Positions 51,332-59,617 of a stretch of 64,000 bases of DNA are shown here, piece by piece. A model generated the notes under the pieces. It had not been told where the DNA came from, did not search any database, and saw only the letters and a program-made list of their open reading frames with translations. Each line of letters opens with the position of its first letter. Position 1 is the first letter of the stretch. The stretch spans positions 83,273-147,272 of the forward strand of contig JARLGJ010000062.1 in NCBI GenBank assembly GCA_031296105.1, in the 5' to 3' direction. Origin of the DNA: Acidobacteriota bacterium. Its GTDB lineage: Bacteria; Acidobacteriota; Terriglobia; Terriglobales; Acidobacteriaceae. The translations under genes and the position numbers were made by a program.

Positions 51332-51969
51332 TGCACGGTGGCCGCGCCGGAGGCGGGCTTGTTGCGCGCCGCCAGAAGGTCGAAGAAGCCGCGCTCAATC
51401 TCCTTCATCTCGTTCTCGAAATTCACCGCGCAGGAGCCGAGCGCGGTCTGCAATCGCACTTCGTCGGCTTCCAGGCGCGGCTCAGGCTCCACGGTGACGG
51501 CGTTGGGCAGCGCGGAGACCGCCTCTTTCCAGTAGGCCAGCAGCGCGGGCGCAACCTGCAGGCGCACCTCGGTGGCCGCGTCGATTCGCTCGAGCTCATA
51601 GCGCACGGCCGCGGCCAGCAACTTGGGATCGACCTGCGTTTCGCGATGGATGATGCGCCGCGCCACGGCCAGTGCCAGTTGCACCACCTCGGCCTCCACG
51701 CGATGGAAATATTCCTCGCGCTCGTGTTCGAACTGACGCACGGCGTCGCCCACCGTGGCCCGCGCCCGCTGCACCTCGCGCGCCTGCTCGGCGCGCAGTT
51801 GCACGGCCAGCGCGCTCTTTTCGGCCTCCAGACGCTGCTGGAACAAGGCCTCGGCGTCGGAGCGCGACCGCGCGGGAGCTTCCTCCTCGGGTTGCACTGA
51901 ACCCCGCGCGTTGTCTTCCGTATATTCCAGCCGGACGTAGCCGGGCGCAGCGTCACACGACGAGCTCAT
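51328..51969 (-). CDS. fliH: Flagellar assembly protein FliH
   Basis: 213 aa. A long helical region with Glu/Arg-rich coiled coil (EAEVVQLALAVARRIIHRETQVDPKLLAAAVRYELER) and C-terminal domain similar to ATP synthase delta/epsilon regions. FliH regulates FliI. Overlaps the fliG 3' end by 17 bases and fliI by 4. Confidence 0.9.
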   Translation of the reverse strand: MSSSCDAAPGYVRLEYTEDNARGSVQPEEEAPARSRSDAEALFQQRLEAEKSALAVQLRAEQAREVQRARATVGDAVRQFEHEREEYFHRVEAEVVQLALAVARRIIHRETQVDPKLLAAAVRYELERIDAATEVRLQVAPALLAYWKEAVSALPNAVTVEPEPRLEADEVRLQTALGSCAVNFENEMKEIERGFFDLLAARNKPASGAATVQ

Positions 51970-52972
51970 CCTCGTTCTCCTGTTTCAATTGCAGTTTGCC
52001 CTGCTGCTCCAGCTTGCGCGCCGTGGCCACGCACTCCTGCTGCGCCTTGGTTACGTCCTTGCTGCGTAATGGACCCAACGCCTCCATGTCTTCCTTCAGC
52101 ATGTCCACCGCGCGCGTGGACATGGACTTGAACATGTGGTCGCGCAGTTGTTCCGACGATCCCTTCAAGGCCACCGCCAGCGTCTTCTTATCAAGCTGCG
52201 AGAGTAATTCGCGTATGCCAACCTCGGGCACTCCCAGCAGGTCGTCGAAGGTGAACATCAGGTTGCGGATGCCCATGGCCAGCTTGGGGTCGTCACGTTC
52301 GATCAGTTCGAGGATGATTTTGCCCGACGACGGTTCCATGCGGTTCAGCAGGTCGGCCACGCCCTTGAATCCCGCATAAGCACGGCGGCTCTGCTCGCCC
52401 AGTGCGGTGAGGCGCTTGTGCAGCACCACGGAAACCTTCTGCGCCATCTCCGGCGAGAACTGCCGCAGCTCGGCCAGGCGCCGCACGGCCGCTGCGCGCG
52501 TCTCCTCGGTCAACTTCATCAACAGCGCCGAAGCTTGCTTTGCGTCCAGGTGAGCCAGGATCAGCGCGATGGTCTGCGGATGCTCGCCTTGCAGGAATTT
52601 CGCCAACTGCTGCGGATCGGCTTTTTGTAAGGAATCGAGTTTGCTGGCGCTCATCTCCTGCGCCCGTATCACCGAGTTAAGCACGTCGCGCGCCGCTTCC
52701 GGTCCCAGCGCCGTGACCAGCAATTTTTCCGCGTAGGTGAGGCCGCCGTGCGCAATGTACTCCTGGGTCACGGTCAGGGTGTGATACTCGTCGAGAATAT
52801 CCACCGCCTGCTGTGGGTCCACTTTGCCCAGGTCGGCGATTTCCTGGGTGATCTCACGCAACTCGTCTTCGCTCAGGTTGCGGAAGATGAGGCTCGAAAT
52901 TTCCTCGCCCAGCAGTACAAGCAGAATGGCCGCCTTACGCAAGCCGGGAATGGTGGATTTCAGGGTTGCCAT
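51953..52972 (-). CDS. fliG: Flagellar motor switch protein FliG
   Basis: 339 aa. FliG signatures: RKAAILLVLLGEEISSLIFRNLSEDEL, FLQGEHPQTIALILAHLDAKQASALL, MFTFDDLLGVPEVGIRELL and the torque helix DKKTLAVALKGSSEQLRDHMFKSMSTRAVDMLKED with the charged residues that meet MotA. Start shares one base with the fliF stop. Confidence 0.97.
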   Translation of the reverse strand: MATLKSTIPGLRKAAILLVLLGEEISSLIFRNLSEDELREITQEIADLGKVDPQQAVDILDEYHTLTVTQEYIAHGGLTYAEKLLVTALGPEAARDVLNSVIRAQEMSASKLDSLQKADPQQLAKFLQGEHPQTIALILAHLDAKQASALLMKLTEETRAAAVRRLAELRQFSPEMAQKVSVVLHKRLTALGEQSRRAYAGFKGVADLLNRMEPSSGKIILELIERDDPKLAMGIRNLMFTFDDLLGVPEVGIRELLSQLDKKTLAVALKGSSEQLRDHMFKSMSTRAVDMLKEDMEALGPLRSKDVTKAQQECVATARKLEQQGKLQLKQENEDELVV

Positions 52973-54555
52973 CAGCGCGTCCCCTGCTTCAGCCAGCTCT
53001 GTACCAGCCTGGTGGCGCTGGCAGGTTCACGCTGCACATGATCGGAGATGTCAGTCTTCAATCGCGCCATTTGAGTGGCTTCAGCCTGTAGTGCCGGATC
53101 TCCCTCGCTCAGCGAACCGCCATCAGCTCCCGCGCCTGCTAAGCGTCCCACGCCCGGCTTGTGCGCCGCCAGGGCCAGGACCATCTGCTTCTTCACCGGA
53201 CGCAGCACGAACAGATACGTCACCGCAAAGATCAGCAGCATGGCAAGAATGCGCACATAGCTTGTCCACTGCAACACCGTGGTGCGCACCTTCTGCCACT
53301 TCGTCGGAGCCGCGGGAGTTTCCACCGGCAAATCCTGGAAGCTGATGTTCTGCACGCTGATCACGTCGCCGCGCGTGGCGTCAAAGCCCACGGCGGCCTT
53401 GGCCAGCTCCTCGATGCTCTTCATCTCGTCCGGCGAGCGCTTCATGCGCGGATTCTGCTTGTTCAGTGGATTGACGATGTCGTCCACGAGCACGGCCACC
53501 GCCAGCCGTTTCATCCTTCCCGGAGGCTGCACCGTATGGCGCTGCACTTTGTTGAAGGCATACGTTCCGTTCTCCGATTTCGACTGGCTGAAGTTGCCGT
53601 CGCTTGTCTTGGCCGGCGTTCCGCCGCCGGGGACATTGGAGGCCGTTCCCGCGGCGCCGCCTCCGGCCGTGCCGCCGTTGGTTTCCTCGCTGCGCTGCAT
53701 GGTCAGCGTCACCGTGGAGTCAGGATCGTAGGTTTCCGAATTTTCCTCCACCGTTCCCTGATCGACCTCCGTGTGCACCGTGGCGCGAATGTGGTCGGGG
53801 CCAATGACGGGCTCCAGGGTGTGCAGCAGCAGGTCGGCCATCTGCTGGTCGGCCGTGTGTTCCTCGCCGGTAGGCTGCGAGGAAGCCGCCAGCGATCCAC
53901 TTCCGGCATCGGCGTCCACCACGCTCACATTCTGCGGATCGAGTTTATCCACGGCGCTGGCCACCAGACGTTGGATGGCCTGCTTCATCGCCAGCGGGAT
54001 GCGCGGACCCTTCGGCTTCACGATGACCGCGGCCTTGGCCTGCCGCTCCTGCCCGCTGTAAATCGAGTCCGGTGGCATGACCAGGTGCACCCGAACGCCG
54101 GCGACGCCGTTCATCGCCTGGATGGTGCGCTCCAGTTCGCCCTCCAGCGCGCGCTGGTAATTCACCCGGTCGTCGAAGTCGCTGGTGGCCCAGTTGGTTT
54201 TGTCGAAGAGTTCAAAGCCCATGCGTCCGCTGTGCGGCGTGCCGTTGTTGGCCAGCTCAAGCCGCGCCGTGTCCAGTTGATCGCTGGCCACCAGCACGTT
54301 GCGTCCGTCGGGAGAAAGTTGAAAGCGTATGTTCTTGGCCGTCAGCCGCTGGCCAAGATCCTGCGCGTCGGCCGGCTCCATGTTGGAGTACAAAGGGGTC
54401 ATCTCCGGCTTGGCCAGCAGATGAACAAAAGCGAACAGCACGGCCGCCACCACCACGACGCCGCCCGCCAGCAACAGCTTCTGCCGCGCCGTCAGGCTTG
54501 CGGCAAAGTCGCGCAGTTGGGTGGTGATCTGTCCGAGACTGGCAGGTGAGCTCAT
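52972..54555 (-). CDS. fliF: Flagellar MS-ring protein FliF
   Basis: 527 aa. Membrane helices near residues 22-44 and 440-460 flank a large periplasmic region with YscJ/FliF motif (TPLYSNMEPADAQDLGQRL, RLELANNGTPHSGRMGFELFDKTNWATSDFDDRVNYQRALEGEL-type block, VRVHLVMPPDSIY). The cytoplasmic C-terminus binds FliG. Nine bases after fliE. Confidence 0.97.
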   Translation of the reverse strand: MSSPASLGQITTQLRDFAASLTARQKLLLAGGVVVVAAVLFAFVHLLAKPEMTPLYSNMEPADAQDLGQRLTAKNIRFQLSPDGRNVLVASDQLDTARLELANNGTPHSGRMGFELFDKTNWATSDFDDRVNYQRALEGELERTIQAMNGVAGVRVHLVMPPDSIYSGQERQAKAAVIVKPKGPRIPLAMKQAIQRLVASAVDKLDPQNVSVVDADAGSGSLAASSQPTGEEHTADQQMADLLLHTLEPVIGPDHIRATVHTEVDQGTVEENSETYDPDSTVTLTMQRSEETNGGTAGGGAAGTASNVPGGGTPAKTSDGNFSQSKSENGTYAFNKVQRHTVQPPGRMKRLAVAVLVDDIVNPLNKQNPRMKRSPDEMKSIEELAKAAVGFDATRGDVISVQNISFQDLPVETPAAPTKWQKVRTTVLQWTSYVRILAMLLIFAVTYLFVLRPVKKQMVLALAAHKPGVGRLAGAGADGGSLSEGDPALQAEATQMARLKTDISDHVQREPASATRLVQSWLKQGTR

Positions 54556-54564
54556 GGTCGGCCC

Positions 54565-54888
54565 TTAAAATTGCATGCGGGAGATTTCCTGATAGGCGCT
54601 GACCACCTTGTTGCGCACCTGCAGCATCAGGTCGAAGGACAGCGAGGCGCGCTCCACGGCCAGCGTGGCCGAGTGAACATCTTCGCCGCTGCCGGTGAGC
54701 AGGCTGTTAACTTTCTGCGCCGCGTCCGTGTGCAACTGGTTGACCTCGCTGATAGCCGAGTTCAGCACCGAGGTGAAGCCGCCCGCGCCGGTTGCATCCT
54801 GCAGCGCACCGGCGCTTGACGCCGCGCTGCTCACTGCGTTTTGGATTCCACTGGCGACGCTGTTCAGGCTCGAAGAAACAACGTTCAT
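54565..54888 (-). CDS. fliE: Hook-basal body protein FliE
   Basis: 107 aa. Conserved C-terminal part: GFTSVLNSAISEVNQLHTDA..., LLTGSGEDVHSATLAVERASLSFDLMLQVRNKVVSAYQEI. Connects the MS ring and rod. Between flgC and fliF, in the usual order. Confidence 0.95.
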   Translation of the reverse strand: MNVVSSSLNSVASGIQNAVSSAASSAGALQDATGAGGFTSVLNSAISEVNQLHTDAAQKVNSLLTGSGEDVHSATLAVERASLSFDLMLQVRNKVVSAYQEISRMQF

Positions 54889-54895
54889 GGCACTC

Positions 54896-55342
54896 CTACT
54901 TCAATATATCCAGCGACTGCTGGATCATCTGCTTGGCGGCCTGCACCGCGGAAGCGTTGATCTGATATCCGCGCGACGCGCTCATCAGGTCGGTCATCTC
55001 CAGCACCGGATTGATGTTGGGATAGGCCACGTAGCCATCGGCGTTGGCGTCTGGATGCGATGGCTCGTAACGCAGAATCGGCTGTGAGTTGTCGGCCACC
55101 ACGGCCTTCACCGTCACTCCGCCCGGCACCTTGTCCGCGCTGCCGCCCGTGGCGCCGGCCAGTTGCATCTGGAAGCTGCCCGCCTGCTGGCTCTGGAAGA
55201 TGACTTCCTTGCGTTTGTACGGCCCGCCCTCGGCGGTGTTTGTGCTCTCGGCGTTGGCCATGTTGCTGGCCACCACTTCTGCCCGTGTGCGCTCGGCACG
55301 CAGGCCGCTGGCGCTGATTCCCATTACACCGAATAGGTTCAT
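54896..55342 (-). CDS. flgC: Flagellar proximal rod protein FlgC
   Basis: 148 aa. N-terminal FGVMGISASGLRAERTRAEVVASNMANAESTNTAEGGPYKRKEV (positions 5-48) and C-terminal YPNINPVLEMTDLMSASRGYQINASAVQAAKQM are typical. The start shares one base with the flgB stop. Confidence 0.96.
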   Translation of the reverse strand: MNLFGVMGISASGLRAERTRAEVVASNMANAESTNTAEGGPYKRKEVIFQSQQAGSFQMQLAGATGGSADKVPGGVTVKAVVADNSQPILRYEPSHPDANADGYVAYPNINPVLEMTDLMSASRGYQINASAVQAAKQMIQQSLDILK

Positions 55343-55698
55343 TACGTCTGCGAACCTCCCTCGTGAATCGCCGCTGAAATCTCATGCAATTGCGCCTTCA
55401 GCAGCGCCACCCCGGTCTGGAACTGAAGCTGCGTCTGTCCCAGCGCCAGTCCTTCGCGGTCCATGCTGACGTTGTTGCCGTCCGGGCGTTCGTCCAGGCC
55501 CTTCACTTCCACCACCCGCGGCTTCTGCTGCCCGTCGCTCATCAGAGAGGCCAACTGGCTTTTGAAGTCCACGTCGCGTGTGTGGTAGCCCGGCGTGTCG
55601 ATGTTGGCGATGTTGCTGGCCACCACCGCGCCGCGCTGTGCCGTGGTGTCCAGGTAGCGGCTCAGCCGCTCGATCAGCGGGGTGTCGGTCAGGTTCAC
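55342..55698 (-). CDS. flgB: Flagellar proximal rod protein FlgB
   Basis: 118 aa from a GTG at 55698, which has ACGGAGG five bases upstream and overlaps the stop of the upstream ATPase-like gene (GTGA). N-terminal VNLTDTPLIERLSRYLDTTA and AVVASNIANIDTPGYHTRDVDF are the FlgB rod signature. The longer open frame is a shadow of that upstream gene. Confidence 0.94.
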   Translation of the reverse strand: MNLTDTPLIERLSRYLDTTAQRGAVVASNIANIDTPGYHTRDVDFKSQLASLMSDGQQKPRVVEVKGLDERPDGNNVSMDREGLALGQTQLQFQTGVALLKAQLHEISAAIHEGGSQT

Positions 55699-56486
55699 AA
55701 AGGCCTCCGTTCCTCCAGCGCCGGCATGGCCACAATACGCTCCGTGGGAGGAATGTCCGTGAGCAGTCCCAGGCTGCGCCCATCCTGGCAAATCAAAGAG
55801 GTCAGGTGCGAGAGGCCAAGGCGTCCATGGTGCGGCTGCATCAGCAGGCGGCGTATCACCGTGCGCAACTCGGCGATGTTCTCCGGCCAGCCGTAGCCGG
55901 ACAGGCGCTCCATCAGGTCGCTCGACAGGCGAACCCGCTCGTACGGGCTGATGACGCGCACGAAGCGGTCCACCAGCTCGGGAATGTCCTCCGCCCTCTG
56001 GCGCAGCGGCGGAACCCACACGCGCGTCATGCCCGGCGTCATCAGCATCTCCGTTGGCGCCACGGCGCAGATCAGCATCGCCTGCAGCCGCGGCGGTTCG
56101 TCCTCGGTGGGATTTCTGCGCAGGGCCGTGCTCAGGCGCAGTTGCGTGCTCTGTGGAAGGGTGTCCGCGCGCAGCAGCAGCAGGCCGCCGCTCAGGGGCA
56201 CGGTCAGGGTTTCCACGTCGGTGCGGCGCGTGCGCGCCGGGTTGCCGAACAGCAGAGACTGCACCGCATCGGCGCCGAACATCTGGCAGTCGATGGTCAG
56301 CATCGTGTCTTCGCCGTGACCGTGACGGCCCCAGGCGCAGCGCGCCAGCAGGCGGCGTCCGCTGCCCGGTTCGCCTTCAATCAAAAGATGGTGGCCCAGG
56401 CGGACGGCGTCCATTGCCTGTACAACGGCGTGGCGTAGCCCAGGGTTACGTCCCACGATCTCGGGTGTAATCTGCCAATGCTCCAT
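55695..56486 (-). CDS. Degenerate NtrC-like AAA+ protein (pseudo-ATPase) heading the flgB operon
   Basis: 263 aa, the length of one sigma-54-activator AAA+ domain, with clear family relics: GRNPGLRHAVV, LIEGEPGSG, LFG, WVPPLRQRAEDIPELVDRF and YGWPENIAELRTVI. All catalytic features are lost: Walker A Lys is R44 (GEPGSGRR), Walker B reads GLLLLRAD (R106-A107 in place of Asp-Glu), the GAFTGA loop is replaced by NPARTRRTD, and the arginine-finger segment is shortened. No receiver or HTH. Cannot work as a sigma-54 ATPase on its own; may regulate the intact paralogue 70 bases upstream. Coupled to flgB by GTGA. Confidence 0.88.
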   Translation of the reverse strand: MEHWQITPEIVGRNPGLRHAVVQAMDAVRLGHHLLIEGEPGSGRRLLARCAWGRHGHGEDTMLTIDCQMFGADAVQSLLFGNPARTRRTDVETLTVPLSGGLLLLRADTLPQSTQLRLSTALRRNPTEDEPPRLQAMLICAVAPTEMLMTPGMTRVWVPPLRQRAEDIPELVDRFVRVISPYERVRLSSDLMERLSGYGWPENIAELRTVIRRLLMQPHHGRLGLSHLTSLICQDGRSLGLLTDIPPTERIVAMPALEERRPL

Positions 56487-56525
56487 GTCGTCTCCTCGTC
56501 CTTCCGGGCCTGGTACCGTGCAAGT

Positions 56526-56542
56526 TGCACGGCGGTTGCCAA
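56526..56542 (-). promoter_or_regulatory. Sigma-54 (-24/-12) promoter for the flgB operon
   Basis: Minus strand TTGGCAA-CCGCC-GTGCA: exact -24 GG / -12 GC spacing with two mismatches to the consensus. Predicted start of transcription about 56515, giving a ~30-base leader with GACGAGGAGACG before the ATG at 56486. Confidence 0.75.
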
Positions 56543-56556
56543 GTCCGGCAAGGCGC

Positions 56557-57762
56557 CTAAGAACTCTCTGAACCGCGATGGGCCGAAGCGCACGGCTTGC
56601 GGATCAACAGGTGTTCGGGCCGCACTTCGCCGCTCTCGCACGCCAATACAAAGGCGCGCTCCACGACGTTGCGCAACTCGCGTATGTTGCCCGGCCAGTG
56701 GTGCGCTGATAGTTTCTGTATCGCCTCCGCGCTGAAAAGGACGGGTTGCTCGCCGGCGAAGCGCTGCAAGAAGTACCTCGCCAGCAAGGGAATGTCTTCC
56801 AGCCTTTCGCGCAGGGGAGGCAGTTCCAGCGGAAACACCGAAAGGCGGTAGAACAGATCCTCGCGGAAGCGTCCCTCCGCCACGCGCTTTTCCAGATCGA
56901 CGTTGGTGGCGGCGATCACCCGCACATCCAGGCGGAAGACGTCGCTGGTGCCCAGCCGCTGCACCTCGCCGCTCTCCAGGAAACGCAGCAGCTTGGACTG
57001 ACTGCCCAGCGGCAGCTCGCCGATTTCGTCAAAGAAAATGGTGCCGCCCTGCGCTGCGTGAATCTTTCCCAGCCGCGAGCGGTCCGCGCCGGTGAAGGCC
57101 CCACGCGTGTGGCCGAACAGCTCAGCCTCAATCAGCGTCTCCGGAATGGCCGCGCAGTTCACCGTGATGAACGGCTTGTCGCTGCGCGGACTCAGCTTGT
57201 GCACGGCTTCGGCCACCAGTTCCTTGCCCGCGCCGGTCTCGCCCGTAATCAACACCGCCGTGCGGTGGCGTGTCACCGAGCGCACCAGGGAGGCCACTTC
57301 GCGCAGTCCCGCGCTGGTGCCAATCACCCCGGGCAGCATCATGGCGGCGGCCGCCGGAGCGCACGTTTCGACTTCGGTTTTTGCCGCCTTCGGCGCCTCC
57401 ATCTCCTGCAGCCAGCGGAAGGCCGGATCATCGCCTAATTCGGGAGGAAACTCGATGGCTCCGGTCAGGCTGTCGAGCGGCAGAACTTCCGTGCCCGGGA
57501 ACTGCTGCTCGATCACGCCGATCAACTCATCGCTGTTCAGGTCCGGAAAGTTGCGGTCCAGAATGACCAGCCGTGCGCCGTGACGCCCCAGTCGCTCCAG
57601 GGCTTCGGCGCCCGTCGCGGCTTCTTCCAGACGGGCCACGCCGCGCAACTTTTCACGCAGGCTCTTGCGAATACCTTCATTGGGTGTGGCAACAAGAACG
57701 GACAACTGCCGGGGGACAGGCAGGCCAGGGTCGTACGGGACGGAGTGGATTGCGGCGCTCAT
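56557..57762 (-). CDS. Sigma-54-dependent flagellar activator without DNA-binding domain
   Basis: 401 aa. Residues 20-120 resemble a receiver with an Asp at 69 (LVILDRNFPDLN) but without the acidic pair (LVATPNEG). AAA+ domain about 145-375 is intact: Walker A GETGAGKE (174-181), GAFTGA (221-226), Walker B IFFDE (242-246), FREDLFYRL and WPGNIREL. The chain ends ~25 residues after the AAA+ domain, with no Fis-type HTH. Comparable to FlgR of Helicobacter, which works without DNA binding. Likely activates the sigma-54 sites found upstream of flgB and flgF (inference). Confidence 0.9.
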   Translation of the reverse strand: MSAAIHSVPYDPGLPVPRQLSVLVATPNEGIRKSLREKLRGVARLEEAATGAEALERLGRHGARLVILDRNFPDLNSDELIGVIEQQFPGTEVLPLDSLTGAIEFPPELGDDPAFRWLQEMEAPKAAKTEVETCAPAAAAMMLPGVIGTSAGLREVASLVRSVTRHRTAVLITGETGAGKELVAEAVHKLSPRSDKPFITVNCAAIPETLIEAELFGHTRGAFTGADRSRLGKIHAAQGGTIFFDEIGELPLGSQSKLLRFLESGEVQRLGTSDVFRLDVRVIAATNVDLEKRVAEGRFREDLFYRLSVFPLELPPLRERLEDIPLLARYFLQRFAGEQPVLFSAEAIQKLSAHHWPGNIRELRNVVERAFVLACESGEVRPEHLLIRKPCASAHRGSESS

Positions 57763-57810
57763 GATTCATCTTTTGTAACCGATCAACTTTGTAAGCTGAT
57801 TAGTGTGCCG

Positions 57811-58413
57811 TTAGATGTTCCTTATCTGCTCAAGATATTTTGAATTCTGCCGAGAAGGAGAAACTGGGAATATGGCGCGGAACGTCCCATTTGCAATTTC
57901 CGTCCGTGCTCCGGAGGCGGCAAACAGGGCATGGCACAGCGCCGTGCGAATGGATCGCGTGCCGGCCGGCGCAATCTCCACCGCGGCGTGCGTGCCGTCG
58001 TGGCGCAGGCGTATCTCCAGGCGCTCCACTCCGGCGGCTGCCATTTCATCCAGCAGCACAAATAGCGCGCTCTCCACCGGACGGGGATCGCACAGCAGCC
58101 AAAGTTCATCGGCTTGCAACTCCACCGCCATGCCGTGCTCTTCCGCGACGCCTTCCATCTCGGCCACGCCGTTGCGCAGCAATTCCGCGCCATTGCAGGG
58201 CTCGCAGTGCTGGCTCGGCTCCAGGCAAACGATCTGGCGCAGCACGTTCATGTCGTCCGTCAAACGGTCCAGCGCCAGCAGGCATTGCTCGAACGTGGCC
58301 TGTGCCGCGTCGCCCGAGGCGTTCTGCTCCTGGGCTACCTCCAGCATCATGCGCATGGCCATGGCCGGTTGCGTGAGCGCGTGAAAGGCGCGATCCATCG
58401 TCTCCGCGTTCAT
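57811..58413 (-). CDS. Histidine kinase-like protein lacking ATP-binding motifs (possible ChpT-type phosphotransferase)
   Basis: 200 aa. The N-terminal ~75 residues look like a dimerisation/phospho-acceptor helical hairpin with a His at 11 in FHALTQPAMAMRMMLEVA, like the HxLxxP motif of kinases and ChpT-type transferases. The C-terminal ~120 residues follow the HATPase fold order (PRPVESALFVLLDEMAAAG), but the N-box Asn and the G boxes are missing. No membrane or sensor domain. Overlaps the OmpR-type regulator by 4 bases. Either a phosphotransferase or a regulator of kinases; uncertain. Confidence 0.65.
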   Translation of the reverse strand: MNAETMDRAFHALTQPAMAMRMMLEVAQEQNASGDAAQATFEQCLLALDRLTDDMNVLRQIVCLEPSQHCEPCNGAELLRNGVAEMEGVAEEHGMAVELQADELWLLCDPRPVESALFVLLDEMAAAGVERLEIRLRHDGTHAAVEIAPAGTRSIRTALCHALFAASGARTEIANGTFRAIFPVSPSRQNSKYLEQIRNI

Positions 58414-59096
58414 GCCAGCACGTTCTGGCGGTCGCTCAACTCGTAGCCCACGCCGCGCACGGTGTGAATCAGCCGGTTGGCCGCTCCTTCGTCGATCTTC
58501 TTGCGTAGATAGTTGATATACACGTCCACCACGTTGGTGTTCGTGTCGAAGGTAATGTTCCAGACATGCTCCACGATCATGGAGCGCGTGATGCGCCGCC
58601 CCGCGTTGCGCATCAGGTATTCCAGCAGCGCGAACTCCTTGGCCGTCAGCTCAACCTGGCGTCCGTTGCGAGTCACCTTGCGTTCCACGCGGTCCAGCGT
58701 CAGGTCGGCCACCTGCAGCAGGGATTGCACCGGCGGACGTCCCCTTCGCAGCAGCGCCCGCACCCGCGCTGAAAGCTCGGTGTAGGAGAATGGCTTGTTC
58801 ACACAATCGTCGGCTCCGCTGTCCAGGGCGCAGATGCGGTCTTCCACCCGCGGCCGCGCCGTAAGCACCAGCACCGGCAGTTGCGGCTTGGCCGGACGCA
58901 CGTTGTGCAGCAGGGTGATGCCGTCCATCTTCGGCAGGTTAAGGTCCAGCACCATCAGGTCGTAGTCCAGATCCCCGGCCATCAGGGAGCCTTGTTCGCC
59001 GTCCAGCGCAACGTCCACCGCGTAATGTTCCGATTCCAGCCCCTTGCGGATATAAGAAGCTAGGGCGGCATCGTCTTCGACTACTAAAATTCGCAT
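58410..59096 (-). CDS. OmpR/PhoB-family response regulator
   Basis: 228 aa. Receiver domain with E7-D8-D9 acidic group, acceptor D51 (LMVLDLNLPKMDG), VLTARPRVED (Thr) and NKPFSYTEL (Lys); C-terminal winged helix (LTAKEFALLEYLMRNAGRRITRSMI, VDVYINYLRKKID, HTVRGVGYEL). DNA-binding transcription factor. GGAG precedes the ATG. First gene of the minus-strand run that continues into the kinase-like protein, the sigma-54 activator and the basal-body operon, so it is a candidate top-level regulator of flagellar genes. Confidence 0.93.
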   Translation of the reverse strand: MRILVVEDDAALASYIRKGLESEHYAVDVALDGEQGSLMAGDLDYDLMVLDLNLPKMDGITLLHNVRPAKPQLPVLVLTARPRVEDRICALDSGADDCVNKPFSYTELSARVRALLRRGRPPVQSLLQVADLTLDRVERKVTRNGRQVELTAKEFALLEYLMRNAGRRITRSMIVEHVWNITFDTNTNVVDVYINYLRKKIDEGAANRLIHTVRGVGYELSDRQNVLA

Positions 59097-59474
59097 GGTT
59101 GCTCCGGGAGATTACTTCGTTCTAAGAATGCCCACGTAACACGCAAAAATGCAGGAAAAGACGAGTAACTAGTGACCCAGGATTTCCCCGGAGTGGACGT
59201 TCCCGAAACGAACTACCGCGGAAAGCTCCCCGTGCGTAGTAGGATTCCGCCGGGTTGACGATGGCGGAGGGGGCGAAAATAGAGAGGGAAGAGCGCATCG
59301 GCAGCCGCTGCGGCAGCCTCTGGGAACGGCACTCAGCTATCGCCGAAACCAGCGCCCGGTGCTGGCGAACGCACGGTGCCGGCCTGTGGATAACCGCCCA
59401 CTTCGCCGGTTGCTCCAGCAAAGCCGCTCAGGATACAATGATCCAGTCGCCGGGTTCCAACCGGTTAAAGACAT
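59097..59474. other. Intergenic region with the tRNA promoter
   Basis: 378 bases between the divergent OmpR-type regulator and the tRNA gene. No coding sequence is supported; frames here have no family similarity. It should contain the regulator promoter on the minus strand (none matches sigma-54 or sigma-28 consensus) and a tRNA promoter on the plus strand (59410-59439). Confidence 0.5.
59410..59439 (+). promoter_or_regulatory. Sigma-70 type promoter for tRNA-Val
   Basis: TTGCTC (59410-59415), 18-base spacer, TACAAT (59434-59439). This would start transcription near 59446, about 29 bases upstream of the mature tRNA 5' end. Confidence 0.5.
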
Positions 59475-59551
59475 AGGCGCGTAGCTCAGTTGGTTAGAGC
59501 GCTACCTTGACACGGTAGAGGTCAGGAGTTCGAGTCTCCTCGTGCCTACCA
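59475..59551 (+). tRNA. tRNA-Val (anticodon GAC)
   Basis: 77-base cloverleaf including a genome-encoded CCA. Acceptor stem AGGCGCG pairs with CGTGCCT; D arm GCTCAGTTGGTTAGAGC; anticodon arm CTACC-TTGACAC-GGTAG with anticodon GAC; variable region AGGTC; T arm AGGAG-TTCGAGT-CTCCT; ending ACCA. Its 3' end is the probable attachment site of the adjoining integrase element. Confidence 0.96.
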
Positions 59552-59617
59552 TTTCTTTTCTACAACTTGCGGTAAGCCAAGCACAAAAGCCGCACCCGTT
59601 TCTGCACCCGTTTATCA

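Noticed and set aside
53161..54549. Long plus-strand frame opposite fliF, and similar ones opposite fliI, fliG, flgK and the DUF2207 gene
   Set aside because: Same GC-driven antisense shadow effect; the minus-strand products are unmistakable conserved flagellar or envelope proteins.
57811..57830. Sigma-54-like GGCAC...GC sequence upstream of the NtrC-like gene
   Set aside because: The GG to GC distance is one base too long; sigma-54 spacing is strict.
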